Assembly: GCA_051294375.1 (NCBI GenBank)
Contig: CM119266.1
Location: 13,038,924 to 13,102,923, forward strand
Direction: 5' to 3'
DNA: 64,000 nt
Origin: Paraspadella gotoi
Taxonomy: Eukaryota > Chaetognatha
The position numbers and the translations under genes are program-made. The notes under the pieces were generated by a model that worked only from the letters and a program-made list of their open reading frames with translations, was not told where the DNA came from and did not search any database. Below are positions 48,121 to 59,894 of the stretch, one piece after another (position 1 is the first letter of the stretch; every line of letters begins with the position of its first letter).

Positions 48121-49217
48121 ATCGCTTGCTAATGATTTTTTCTACGCGAGATAGACAAAGAAACCGAACGATCTTTATTTCAATTTTGAGTTAATGATTG
48201 TTTGCCTCTGGTTAATGGTTATGAATTTTACTGGCTTAGGGTTGGCTCCAGATCGAAATCAATAAACGATAAAAATAGAACATTGCGACGACGCAAATAC
48301 ACGTAGATAAAATCTATTTTCGATCATTTATCTCTATTAGTCGTCATAACTACTAAATCTAATTCTTATAACTGTCACTACATACATTGATCAAAAATAA
48401 AAAATATCAACGACCACCACGGACGTCGCAGAGTGCGCTCTGCGCAGTTTCTCAACAGCGCAGTCTCGCAGCAGCCACGTTATGAGGATATTCCAGATTC
48501 GAAAGGGAATAAAGATTGGACAACGGAACGACTTTTAGAATGGTTTTTTCGTCGGAAATGGAAAAAAAGGGGTGTGGGGGAGAGGGGGGAGAAGGATGTG
48601 TGGGTATGTTGTGGTGGCGAGTGGTGGGGTGAGTGGTGAACAGGATGGTAGCGGGTGAGTGAATTCGCGTCACCGCGGCGGATACGACGAATAAACAAGG
48701 TCATCGCCGTGAATATTTTTTTTTGTTGTTTTGGGGGGTTTTTGAGTTTTTTTTTGTCGATGGGATTTTTGAGGGATGGAAAGGGAAAGGGTCGTTTCAA
48801 ATGGAAGAGAAGTGTAAAAAGAGTGACAGAGGAGTGATAAGTGAGGAAATTTACTGAAAATTTAGGAGGAATTTGATAAAAAGAAGATGGAAATATGAAA
48901 AAAAAACATCTTTACTTAAAAAATTGCAAAAAGGAGTGGCAAAAGGAGCAATTAAATAAAGAGGGGAGAGAAAAAAGTAAAATGAAAGTTGAAAGTGTGA
49001 CGATCACAGGAAGTCGAGAAATAGGAAAAAAAGAAAATGAAGAGAAGAGTATAGGGGGCGGTGGAGGGCAGGGGGCGGCGGGGGGGGGGGCGAGAGGAAG
49101 GTGAGACGCAGACGCGACGACTATGGGGTCAATCTTCACGCTTTTCTTGATCTTCCTTCGCGCGGAAAACTCGTGAAGGGATTCTTTCCTCGTTTTTCTT
49201 TCTCTTTTCTTTTCTTT

Positions 49218-49309
<92 letters not shown>

Positions 49310-49403
49310 TATTTTCTTTTAAGTTTTTTCTTTCAGGTTTCTTTCTTTTCTTCTTTTTCATTTTCTTTCCTCTTTTCTTTCCTCATTTCTTCCTATGTAT
49401 ATT

Positions 49404-49491
<88 letters not shown>

Positions 49492-49616
49492 TCAACAAAC
49501 AAACTTCTCTAGAAAGAAAATTCCCTTTCTTTTCTTCTGATGATAGTTTGGAAAATAAAACCCAAAGAAAAAAAATCTTTCCACTTCGACGAGCAAAAAG
49601 TACTGGGGAAAACGAG
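48121..49616. other. Non-coding end of copy 2 with TTTC arrays
   Basis: Matches 24897-27120, apart from the TTTC tract. Two long TTTC arrays (49203-49316 and 49407-49494) replace the 1.1-kb tract of copy 1. Confidence 0.7.
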
Positions 49617-49919
49617 NNNNNNNNNNNNNNNNNNNNNNNNNNNNNNNNNNNNNNNNNNNNNNNNNNNNNNNNNNNNNNNNNNNNNNNNNNNNNNNNNNNN
49701 NNNNNNNNNNNNNNNNNNNNNNNNNNNNNNNNNNNNNNNNNNNNNNNNNNNNNNNNNNNNNNNNNNNNNNNNNNNNNNNNNNNNNNNNNNNNNNNNNNNN
49801 NNNNNNNNNNNNNNNNNNNNNNNNNNNNNNNNNNNNNNNNNNNNNNNNNNNNNNNNNNNNNNNNNNNNNNNNNNNNNNNNNNNNNNNNNNNNNNNNNNNN
49901 NNNNNNNNNNNNNNNNNNN
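49617..49919. other. Assembly gap (303 N)
   Basis: Run of undetermined bases. Confidence 0.99.
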
Positions 49920-50645
49920 AAGGGAAAAGAAAGGAAAGGGAAAAGAAAGGAAAGGGAAAGAAAGGAGGACGTAGGGGATTGAAGAAAAGTTTAAAGTGTG
50001 GTAAGCTTACATTTACAATTCCCAGTGACGAAGATACAATAAGAAATAGAAAAAGGAAAGGGGAAAGAGAAAAAATAACAATGTAAATGTGAGATTATTA
50101 AGGCGTAGAAAATTGAAGCTGAAATTTATTTTCAAGAAGAAAATTTGAGATTTGGAGAAGAACAAACCAAGTAAAAAAAATAAAAAAACTACAATGAAAG
50201 TAAAAGAACTATGTACAAAAAATAAAAAAAATAGTTTCCATCTTCCAAACTGAACTTGAGTAAAAAATTTCTTTCTCTGCTCCTTCTACCGAAAGGACGA
50301 ACGCGTAAATTTTTGATGGTTTTGGAAAACTAAGTTGGGGTAAAACTTGGTTTTCACTTAACGATTTTGTGAAAAAGGAAAAGGAAAAAGCAAAAAAATA
50401 GGTTTTTAAAATGCTTTTAGAATATTGTTGGAATACAAAATTTAAAATTGATTTAAAATTATTTAAGGTGAGCTCTCGACAAATGATGTTTATCATCAAC
50501 TGAGGAAGTTCAAAAACAATTTTTGAAAACAAAAAAATACATATTTGCAACTCCTTTCTAGGAGAAATAACTCTTACTTTTTCCCTTTTTTGTTAAAAAA
50601 TAAGGTAGGGGCTAGGGGGGCAGGACTGACCCGGAAAACCCCCTT
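49920..50645. other. AT-rich spacer
   Basis: Begins with a GGAAAAGAAA array, then A-rich sequence. No coding evidence and no clear match to the 27-37 kb spacer. Confidence 0.5.
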
Positions 50646-50956
50646 CGTTCGAGTTTCTCCGCTTCGAGAGACGCGTCCTCCTGAGGGAATCGTAATTCCT
50701 TTCCCTTTTCATCCTTCCTTCTTCTTTTTATCGTCTTTCCTTTTTTCCCCCCTTTTTTTGTGGTTCGTCGTAACGTTTTTTTATTCGTTTCATTCCTTTT
50801 CGGTTTTCTTATCTTTTTCTTGGGATTCTTCTTTAAAGTTCCGTTATATTTTGTTCTAAGTTGAGTAATGATAAACGTACTATAAACTTGTACAATGCAA
50901 ATTTAAATTAAACTTGGGACGATGAACATTGGGACAACAAAGTAACGATGTATGTA
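50646..50956 (+). repeat. Contig-end repeat A (second copy)
   Basis: Counterpart of 37375-37701. The sequence to its right (50957 on) is the likely true continuation of the contig that ends at 37701. Confidence 0.8.
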
Positions 50957-51970
50957 ACGAAATATAAAATTTGAACAGATTCCGTCGTCCCGCCGTCGAA
51001 AACAAATCTAAACAAACAAACAAACAGAGAATAAACCAAAAAGAAAAACAAACAAACAAACAAACAAAAAAAAAACCGTGGAATTTTTTCCAGACGCGAT
51101 CGAGTTCAAACCCTTTTCATGATGAAAATTTCACGTATACAATATTAATAAACTTAAAAATTCCCTAGAAAATAAAATCCCCCTCCTTTTTTTTTCGCGC
51201 CACCAGCTGTTGTTCTCTCGTGGAAGTCGCTCGGGAGACGTGACAAACGATCGCTTCGGCGGAACATATGGCGCAGTCTAGTGACGCCACTGGCGAGGGT
51301 GGCGAGGCACGTAGCGTGACGGAAAGGATGGGGTTGGTGCGGCGCGGTGGCGTGGCGCTTAGGACCGGGTTGGTGCGGCGCGGTGGGGGTTTGACGAAAA
51401 TGAGCGTGGGGCCTATGGGGATTGTGGTGAATGAAGGGATTGTGCGGATGCGGGGCGATTTAGTGTGAATATGAAGGGATCAGTGCGTCAGAGCGGCACT
51501 GTTGCGATTTGGAGGAGACCGGCACGGCCCCGTGGCGAAAGCCAAAGGCTTTGAGAACGGCGATGCCTTTGGGAATGAGTTTTGTGTGGTGTAATGAGGA
51601 GTGAGGTCACAAGCGGATAATTACTCGACTACAATATAATACATTCTGTAGTTGGATTTCACAAAACAAAAGCAAAAACCTTTTTTGGTATCGTAAATTA
51701 TCAGGTTCCACTTGATGTTAAGTTTAGCATCACTTTCCTCGAATGAAGCGCATACTTCTCTTTATTTAATGAGAGAGAAAGTGAAAGAGAGAAAGAGAAA
51801 CGACGATTTGTTTATTTATTTATTCCTCGTTTTGAATCCATCGTCATTCGCGAACCTCGAAAGCTTTTGTTTAGTTATTTTGTGGTCTCCGCCATCTCGC
51901 GTCGCCGTATCCGTCTCTCCGCTCCTCATCATCATCGTCCTCTGGCGGAGAAATAATGTTTTATAAAAAC
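50957..51970. other. Spacer with a G-rich CpG-bearing block
   Basis: A CAAA-type array lies near 51010-51075. At 51268-51468 a short GC-rich frame has the 16-bp word GGGTTGGTGCGGCGCG twice (near 51331 and 51367). No domain recognised. It may be a CpG-rich promoter or a short exon. Confidence 0.35.
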
Positions 51971-52155
51971 NNNNNNNNNNNNNNNNNNNNNNNNNNNNNN
52001 NNNNNNNNNNNNNNNNNNNNNNNNNNNNNNNNNNNNNNNNNNNNNNNNNNNNNNNNNNNNNNNNNNNNNNNNNNNNNNNNNNNNNNNNNNNNNNNNNNNN
52101 NNNNNNNNNNNNNNNNNNNNNNNNNNNNNNNNNNNNNNNNNNNNNNNNNNNNNNN
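51971..52155. other. Assembly gap (185 N)
   Basis: Run of undetermined bases. Confidence 0.99.
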
Positions 52156-52481
52156 GCAAGGGAAAAAAAAGATTCGGGTGGGAGAAACATCGAGGGGGCT
52201 TAACGTCGTCGAGATAAAATAACGGTGACGACGACGAGAGGAAGAGAAAAAATAGAGGATAAAAATGTTGTTGAGAGAAAAGAGAAAGAAAGAATTGCCG
52301 AGTGAGATGGAATGCGGGAAAAAGTGAGAGATAATGAATGATTGATAACGAAAAAGATAAAATGACTTGATAAAAATTTAAGAATGTTTATAAATTTATG
52401 AACTTTCTTGAACAATTAAGTCAGTAATTTTATGAATTACGTGGCTGTCAATTTTCGATGTGACTTTTAAAAAGATGTGGC

Positions 52482-52504
52482 GCAAGCAAGCAAGCAAGCA
52501 AGCA
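52482..52504. repeat. GCAA tetranucleotide array
   Basis: Five to six GCAA units. Confidence 0.85.
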
Positions 52505-52686
52505 TTGCCATCTTACCTCAAGTCACGCTCCGCTACATCGATTCGCGGTTATGTTAAAACGTCGACATAAACGCAAACTCCTCTCGGCGAGGATCGTCAG
52601 TGAATTCTCGAAGAAAGAACAGAGAGAGATGTCGCTTTTATCGGAAAAAAGGACAATCGGCCCCGTCTTTATCTCCGATTCTCAAA

Positions 52687-52735
52687 ATGGCGCCCGACCT
52701 CGATCTTCGACCGTCATCGACGTCGCTGTTAGGGC
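52687..52735 (+). CDS. Possible first coding exon (MAPDLDLRPSSTSLLG)
   Basis: ATG in a good context (CAAAATGGCGCC), 16 codons plus one base, then a GTAAGA donor at 52736. The next sequence is an N gap, so the rest of the gene cannot be seen. Function unknown. Confidence 0.35.
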
Positions 52736-52746
52736 GTAAGAACAGC

Positions 52747-52973
52747 NNNNNNNNNNNNNNNNNNNNNNNNNNNNNNNNNNNNNNNNNNNNNNNNNNNNNN
52801 NNNNNNNNNNNNNNNNNNNNNNNNNNNNNNNNNNNNNNNNNNNNNNNNNNNNNNNNNNNNNNNNNNNNNNNNNNNNNNNNNNNNNNNNNNNNNNNNNNNN
52901 NNNNNNNNNNNNNNNNNNNNNNNNNNNNNNNNNNNNNNNNNNNNNNNNNNNNNNNNNNNNNNNNNNNNNNNNN
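52747..52973. other. Assembly gap (227 N)
   Basis: Run of undetermined bases. Confidence 0.99.
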
Positions 52974-53010
52974 ACGTCACTTCCGGTCGAAGACGAAAAG
53001 GCGGAAGTGG
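52974..53010. promoter_or_regulatory. Promoter fragment with CRE and ETS sites
   Basis: ACGTCACTTCCGGT joins a CRE-like ACGTCA to a perfect GABP/ETS ACTTCCGG. A second ETS core, GCGGAAGTGG, follows at about 53000. This arrangement is typical of animal housekeeping promoters. The gene served is hidden by the flanking gaps. Confidence 0.4.
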
Positions 53011-53063
53011 TTGTAACAGAATGTTAAAGTTTGCAGCGTTACGAAAACTGGGGAAGTGAATGG

Positions 53064-53410
53064 NNNNNNNNNNNNNNNNNNNNNNNNNNNNNNNNNNNNN
53101 NNNNNNNNNNNNNNNNNNNNNNNNNNNNNNNNNNNNNNNNNNNNNNNNNNNNNNNNNNNNNNNNNNNNNNNNNNNNNNNNNNNNNNNNNNNNNNNNNNNN
53201 NNNNNNNNNNNNNNNNNNNNNNNNNNNNNNNNNNNNNNNNNNNNNNNNNNNNNNNNNNNNNNNNNNNNNNNNNNNNNNNNNNNNNNNNNNNNNNNNNNNN
53301 NNNNNNNNNNNNNNNNNNNNNNNNNNNNNNNNNNNNNNNNNNNNNNNNNNNNNNNNNNNNNNNNNNNNNNNNNNNNNNNNNNNNNNNNNNNNNNNNNNNN
53401 NNNNNNNNNN
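53064..53410. other. Assembly gap (347 N)
   Basis: Run of undetermined bases. Confidence 0.99.
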
Positions 53411-53457
53411 AGCCTCGAGATTCCGAGACGAAGGTGAACAAATTACCTCCATTTTCT

Positions 53458-53470
53458 CGACCTTTGACCT
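53458..53470 (-). promoter_or_regulatory. DR1-type nuclear-receptor site
   Basis: Minus strand reads AGGTCAAAGGTCG, one base from the DR1 consensus used by HNF4/RXR-type receptors. Followed by GAGGTTGAGGTG-like tandem words. Confidence 0.3.
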
Positions 53471-53756
53471 TCGTCACGGGGTGAGGTTGAGGTGAGGTTG
53501 AGTTGAAGGTGAGGTAAGGAAGAGGTTTTGTTTTGAGAGAGATTTAGCGAAAGAGAAGTCAGTTCTTTAATCTGTTCTTCGACAAAAATACACAAGGAAA
53601 AAACACGAACACAAAAAAATTCTTAAACAACATCTTAGAAACTTACAAAACTCACCACATATAGTATGTATTTATAAGTTAAAAGTCACTAACATGGGAA
53701 TATTTTATGTACAAATTTCCTCTGAATATTTTCGGTCAGCAAAAGAGGAATCATTA

Positions 53757-54050
53757 ATGGACGACAGCGATGATAACGAATACGACGATAACGACGACGA
53801 CGACGACGAAGTCAGCATCGGCGCCGATAAAAAAAGTGACGCCGACGACGTCCCCGCCGATAACGACGACGCCGGCCGAACGAAAAAAACGCCGGTGATG
53901 AACGACGCCGCATTTTATGTTTCCCCCGATTTCTTCCATCGGCGTCTTTCTTTTTTTCTGGAGGCGCCGTTCACCGTCTGGCGCCGCGCAGCGCGAAATG
54001 GGCGTGGCACGGATCTGGCCGCGGCGCCGCCCGGAAGCGAATCGACGCAG
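53757..54050 (+). CDS. Acidic N-terminal exon of an unrecognised protein
   Basis: 98 codons from ATG to a strong donor (CGCAG then GTGAGG). An acceptor-like tract (TATTTTCGGTCAG, ending at 53739) precedes the ATG by 17 nt, suggesting a 5'-UTR intron. The first half is an Asp-rich acidic run. The second half has RRLSFFLEAPFTVWRRAAR, a more conserved-looking segment. No family recognised. Downstream exons are not visible, and a gap starts at 54812. Confidence 0.45.
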
Positions 54051-54811
54051 GTGAGGCGAAAAACATCTTTTGTGGGTCAGAAAATCGAGGAAATTGGGGT
54101 CAGGAAAAAAACGCGAGAGTGTGTGGAAATGGAAGAACGTGGGGGGAGGAAGGGGTGGGTGGGGGGGTAAATGGGAAAAGGGTGGGTCGGCGCCGATGGA
54201 AAGATTTTGAAGTGGAGATTGCGGGATGCGTGCTTCTGACTGCGTTTTACGTGATTGAGATTCGTCTGTGCAGAAAATAAAAAAGAAAATGCAAAGAAGC
54301 GGAGTGGAATATATTTACGATTTGCAGTAGGCAAGTCTACAAGATGCAACGTGCAAAATGCAAGATCTACAATACGGTAAAATAGGGTGGAAGGATTGAA
54401 AATAAAATTCAAAGAAACGAAAGAGGGCGTGGAATTGCAAATAGGTGCCCTTCGTTAGCAAATGAAGAGTTTTGAACACGCGACCTAAGAAAGCTTCGTA
54501 CGAAAGACGATGATTCGTTCAACTGACCCATTGTACCGTCCCATTGTCAACAACTCAACGTGACAACGCTAAAAAATCGTCATTCGCTCTCTCAATTCCC
54601 TTACCCTACCAACTACCAACTACCAACTACTAAATACTTACCCCTCTTCTCCACACACCCTACCCCATTTCCAGACTCGATGCGGCTTCGCCTATAAATA
54701 TTGTGGTTCTATTTCTGCTGACGTTTTCTTGGCCAAACATTCGCCTTCTAAAATATTTATGGGAGAGAGGATTCTTTTTTTTTTCCATCGTCCGCCTTTT
54801 TCCCCCCAAAT
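54051..54811. other. Presumed intron with a SINE candidate
   Basis: No exon seen. Contains the tRNA-like segment at 54440-54535. Confidence 0.4.
54440..54535 (-). mobile_element. Candidate tRNA-derived SINE
   Basis: Minus strand has TGGGTCAGTTG (54530-54520, box A-like) and GTGTTCAAAACTC (54479-54467, box B-like) about 40 nt apart, the spacing of a tRNA-type internal promoter. Confidence 0.35.
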
Positions 54812-55022
54812 NNNNNNNNNNNNNNNNNNNNNNNNNNNNNNNNNNNNNNNNNNNNNNNNNNNNNNNNNNNNNNNNNNNNNNNNNNNNNNNNNNNNNNNNN
54901 NNNNNNNNNNNNNNNNNNNNNNNNNNNNNNNNNNNNNNNNNNNNNNNNNNNNNNNNNNNNNNNNNNNNNNNNNNNNNNNNNNNNNNNNNNNNNNNNNNNN
55001 NNNNNNNNNNNNNNNNNNNNNN
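54812..55022. other. Assembly gap (211 N)
   Basis: Run of undetermined bases. Confidence 0.99.
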
Positions 55023-56780
55023 TGAAAGAAAAATGTCGATGGCTGACCCGGTTAGAAAGAAACTAAGAAAGAGGTTAATAGTGGCATTTAACATTCATTG
55101 CTTTTTTTATTGATGAAGACTGAAAAGGGTTTATTTTTTTCTGTCAAGTCTCGATACGAAATTCTGTTGAAAGTTACTTTAAAGCTTATTTGATTTACAG
55201 TAAAGGTCAGTCGACCCTAAAGTTAACACCCAGGAAAAACCGCCTTCAACGACGTCCTCAATGGACGAGGTTGATGGGCCTGACCCTCGAGGTTAATAGA
55301 CATTTGCGTCGCCCATTGATGAGGAGTGACGTGGCGTCGTCGAGCTTTTCCGAGAAATGGATTCGGCGACCTCTCGGCCTCGAAGGACAACGGTCAGGGT
55401 CGAAAATCCATGGGTTGAAAAACGATGACGTTAAGAAGACGGTCAGGGGTTGAAGTTTCTTTATTGATCCTTCTTTTTTATTCATGTCTAATGTCTAACC
55501 TATTCAATTTTTAAATTACTTTCTTTTCTTTTCCTTAGGAAAAACAGTTTTTAAGGTCAACAACGATTTATTATTGGATATAAGTCGGACAAGTTTCAAC
55601 TCTTTATTAAGAGTCTTCTTCAGCGATTTTTAACAATCAACAATTTTCTCTCTTTAACATTAGCTTTGAGAGTGAGAGAGAGGAGGGATTCCAACAAAGA
55701 ATTTAGAAAGGACAGTGGTCAGATGTGAGGACAGGTGAAGGTAAGGACAGGGAAGAAGATAAGATTGGTTGAAACTTGAAAGATGAAAAAATTGAGAGAG
55801 AGAGAGAGAAGCAACAGAGGCAGAGAAAATAATTACATTTAGCAATGTACAACAGAATAATAAATGGAAAAACTTAATACTAAACTAGTAATAACAAAGA
55901 GAAATTAATAATTTAGTTAAATATTAAGAATGAAATGTGAAAGGGAAAAATAAGTTGTTTTCTTTTCCTTAACTTTTCTCTTCTGTTTGGTTTTTCTTTT
56001 TTTTATTGTCTTCCTATTTTTTAAAAACAAATTTTGATCAAATTTTTTTCAATTCTATATCAAACCCAGTAAGTTTTTTTTTAAATTTATTTTGATATTC
56101 TTAATATTATTTTGAACAAAGACAAATAAATGTAGTGTGACATTTTTTTTATAATCGAGATTCGATTTCTGAGAAACGCCGAGTTGACATTTTTTCGTCG
56201 AGGCGAAAAAATGGAAACAGCCAATGAAAATCATTGTTCAAAATGTCTGTGACAAAATAAATTTGTTTGTATGTTGTATGTACTTTAGTATCAAAAAAGT
56301 ATTTCAATATTTGTAAATGGTATTAAAGTTATGAAACCTAAAGAGACGAAAACCACAGGCTAATGGGAGTGAGTGGTCCTGCTAGATGGGGAGTTTTCAA
56401 AGACGGGAAATTATTATTAACGACTACAGATTTCCGTCGATGTTCCGGATTTGGTTTTGAGCTTTCATCGAAATTGACGACGGAGAAAAAGGTTACCAAA
56501 AAGCAGATCTGTCTGATAAACAAGAGTTTACAATAAAACAAACTATAATATTTCATAAGGAATACACAAATTTGTCTGAAGGACTTGAAGGTATGAGAAA
56601 ATGTATTCGAAAAGAATCTCTTTAGAGTACGTCATGAATTTCGTCTATCTTCGGAAATAACAACGACGACAGTTACGCGGCGACACTTTCGAATCCACAG
56701 ATCGTTGCCAAGGTTAATGATGTCTCTTCAAAAGCAGAAAACCGCGAAGACGTCGTCGTCGTCGTCGTTGTCGTCGTCGT
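55023..56780. other. Non-coding region with a GC-richer block
   Basis: 55200-55450 is richer in GC with short open frames and an acceptor-like TTTACAG at 55194-55200, but the frame after it opens with a stop codon. The rest is AT-rich. A CGT array (56750-56780) leads into the next gap. Confidence 0.4.
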
Positions 56781-57257
56781 NNNNNNNNNNNNNNNNNNNN
56801 NNNNNNNNNNNNNNNNNNNNNNNNNNNNNNNNNNNNNNNNNNNNNNNNNNNNNNNNNNNNNNNNNNNNNNNNNNNNNNNNNNNNNNNNNNNNNNNNNNNN
56901 NNNNNNNNNNNNNNNNNNNNNNNNNNNNNNNNNNNNNNNNNNNNNNNNNNNNNNNNNNNNNNNNNNNNNNNNNNNNNNNNNNNNNNNNNNNNNNNNNNNN
57001 NNNNNNNNNNNNNNNNNNNNNNNNNNNNNNNNNNNNNNNNNNNNNNNNNNNNNNNNNNNNNNNNNNNNNNNNNNNNNNNNNNNNNNNNNNNNNNNNNNNN
57101 NNNNNNNNNNNNNNNNNNNNNNNNNNNNNNNNNNNNNNNNNNNNNNNNNNNNNNNNNNNNNNNNNNNNNNNNNNNNNNNNNNNNNNNNNNNNNNNNNNNN
57201 NNNNNNNNNNNNNNNNNNNNNNNNNNNNNNNNNNNNNNNNNNNNNNNNNNNNNNNNN
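56781..57257. other. Assembly gap (477 N)
   Basis: The left flank is a GTC/CGT array. Confidence 0.99.
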
Positions 57258-57458
57258 TTTTACGATTTTCTTTGTTATTTCTTTATTATGATGGTGCTTA
57301 AATAGGTGACGCCGTGAGCATAAATTTATTTACCATTCCGTTAATAATTGTAGTTTTTGTTAGTTTATATATTTTTTTATCGTTACTTTCATTTTTGCGC
57401 TCAAGACGAGAAATGACGATTTTCCTCCCCCCTCTCTCTCTGTCTCTCTCTCTGTCTC

Positions 57459-57685
57459 NNNNNNNNNNNNNNNNNNNNNNNNNNNNNNNNNNNNNNNNNN
57501 NNNNNNNNNNNNNNNNNNNNNNNNNNNNNNNNNNNNNNNNNNNNNNNNNNNNNNNNNNNNNNNNNNNNNNNNNNNNNNNNNNNNNNNNNNNNNNNNNNNN
57601 NNNNNNNNNNNNNNNNNNNNNNNNNNNNNNNNNNNNNNNNNNNNNNNNNNNNNNNNNNNNNNNNNNNNNNNNNNNNNNNNNNNNN
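57459..57685. other. Assembly gap (227 N) inside a CT microsatellite
   Basis: Both flanks are CT repeats. Confidence 0.99.
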
Positions 57686-58369
57686 TCTCTCTCTCTCTCT
57701 CTCTCTCAATTCTCTCGAGTATTGCTTTCTGATTAATATTCTTCACTTTTATGAAGGGTTTGTATTCGTTTTCATTTATTTTGTTTTTTTTAAACATGCT
57801 TGGTTGACTCTCATAACTAGTTTCTATTAATCTTAAGTTTTTTCTTGCTTATTTATTTATTTTTACTTTCCTGCCTCTTATTTCTTTTTATTTTTTTTTC
57901 TTTCTTTCTTTCTTTCTTTCTTTTTTTCTTTCTTTTTCTCTCTCTTTCCCTCATTCTCTCCTCCTTGATTGTCCTTTCATCTAAAAAGCTCGCGGCAAAA
58001 CCTCTCCCCCCCTCTCTCTCTTCCCCCCCTCCCCCCCCACCGCTCAGTTAGAGCTCCATTCAGCTTCGACCTTCGTCAAATTCCGACGCCTCAACTTTTC
58101 TTCGCTTTCATCACCATAAAATTCTATGAAGCTCGATCGCCCGAGGGATTTCCAGCGGTTTATCTGCGGATTCTACGATATTTCTATTTATTCAGTATAC
58201 TGTTTAAATCCACAAACTTATTCACTAAAATATACAGATGAAAAAATTTCAAATTTTATAAACCGTGAGTTGCTTCTTTTTAAAGCCTTAGTTTTTATCC
58301 ACTCAAACTTTTCTCTGAATCAAACTCTCTATTGTCTTTTTCTCATTTTTCACATCTTGCTGCCCCTCA

Positions 58370-58423
<54 letters not shown>

Positions 58424-59152
58424 GTGGTGTCATAGATCTTCCTCAATTCATCCCTCCATCACCATTGCAATCCAAGCACAAGTTCCCCAATTGTCAGGGA
58501 GAGATCTTTTTTTCTCGGTCTGTCTTCTCGAATTTTCTTGAATTTTTTCCATCTCTTTTCTAGATGCATGTAGTGACCACCAGAAGCAAATGAGAGGTAG
58601 AATCAAGTATTGCATTATATTTTTTATGTAATAATCATTTATTCATTCATTCATTTATCATTCATTCATTTATCATTCATTCATTCATTAATTCATTTAT
58701 TATTTATTCATTCATTTCTTTCTTTCATTCTACAAATAGAACCTACTTTCTGCAATCGCCATCCTTACCTTTCTTCCAACTCTGATTGCGAGAATGGGGA
58801 GTGATGCTCTCACTTCTCGCCAGAGGGCGGAGTCGAGACTTTGTGATCGGAATCGAACCTCGTTAAAGAGGACGAGGAGGAAGAGGAAGGATGAGGAGGA
58901 GGACTATAATGAGGAAGATGTGAAGATTAGTGAGAATGTGGACGGATAGTCGTTGTGAGAATCTTGCTGTGAGACGGCTGTGAGAGAGGAAGTAGGTAAA
59001 CAGTGAGAAGAAGAAAATAAGAGAGAGAAAGAGACAGACAATGTTTAAGAATAAAAAGTTTTCAAACAAAGTCCTCATTCTCACAGCGGGATACAGAGGG
59101 AGAGAGAGAGTGAGAAGAGAGAGAGAGAGAGAGAGAAGAGAGAGAGAGGAGA

Positions 59153-59186
<34 letters not shown>

Positions 59187-59844
59187 GACTGGATTTGACG
59201 GTCTATAAATGTGTAGCGGTAAAAGGCATATTCCTTCATTTACGCCCTTTTGAAAGGAAAAGAAAATGGCCTTCGCGAAAGGAGGAAGTTTGTGATGGTG
59301 GCTGAAGAAAGAAGTCGGTGGTGAAATGATGGATACATACATTTGCTTACCATGTCATTACCAAATGGGATTGTATGTAGTAGATTAACATTTGGCTATT
59401 GGTAGTTGGCAAAAAAATTATGTGAGATTTACTATTGTAGAGAACGTAGAATTTATGAGTTGAAAAGAAGCGTTATGAAATAACTATGTAGATGCTCGAG
59501 ACTTTGTATCACGAAAGTAGAAAATTGGAAAGATGCCAATTTAGAAAATAAATCGAGGAAAGTCTCGCTTCTCTCTCAAAGGACTGGGATGTCGTAGTCA
59601 TCAACATCGTCACCATCGTCGTCGTCGTCGTCATCGTCCCATCAAAACGACCCTCAACGAACATTCCTTCTCCCAATAAAGTAAACACTTTTCCAAACTT
59701 CCTCTCGCGCGACGATGCGACTCCATGCGGCGGGAATTCGTTCTCTCCTTCCACAGACGAAGGCGACTAACCCAGAAAAAGTCCCATTACCGTCTTTAAT
59801 CGCAAAGTCGTTTTCGTCGTCGTCCTCGTCGTATGTCTCAGTGG

Positions 59845-59894
<50 letters not shown>

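Larger units (their letters stand above)
37727..49203 (+). repeat. Large direct repeat, copy 2 (indel-rich)
   Basis: Nearly identical to copy 1 apart from one-base indels. The offset to copy 1 falls from about 23.56 kb at the left end to 23.53 kb at the channel stop and 23.49 kb at its start, so it loses bases steadily. Paired gain-and-loss errors occur (for example AACGGAG becoming AAGCGAG near 40130), as in unpolished long reads. Confidence 0.93.

Noticed and set aside
37727-49203. A second functional HIT gene and channel gene
   Set aside because: Every exon is frameshifted and the errors have a sequencing-noise pattern. Listed as broken copies.
55190-55453. Possible exon after a TTTACAG acceptor
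   Set aside because: The frame with protein-like composition begins with an in-frame stop directly after the AG.
58849-58859. Perfect box B sequence GGTTCGATTCC on minus, possible tRNA gene
   Set aside because: No box A at the required distance and no cloverleaf-compatible arms.
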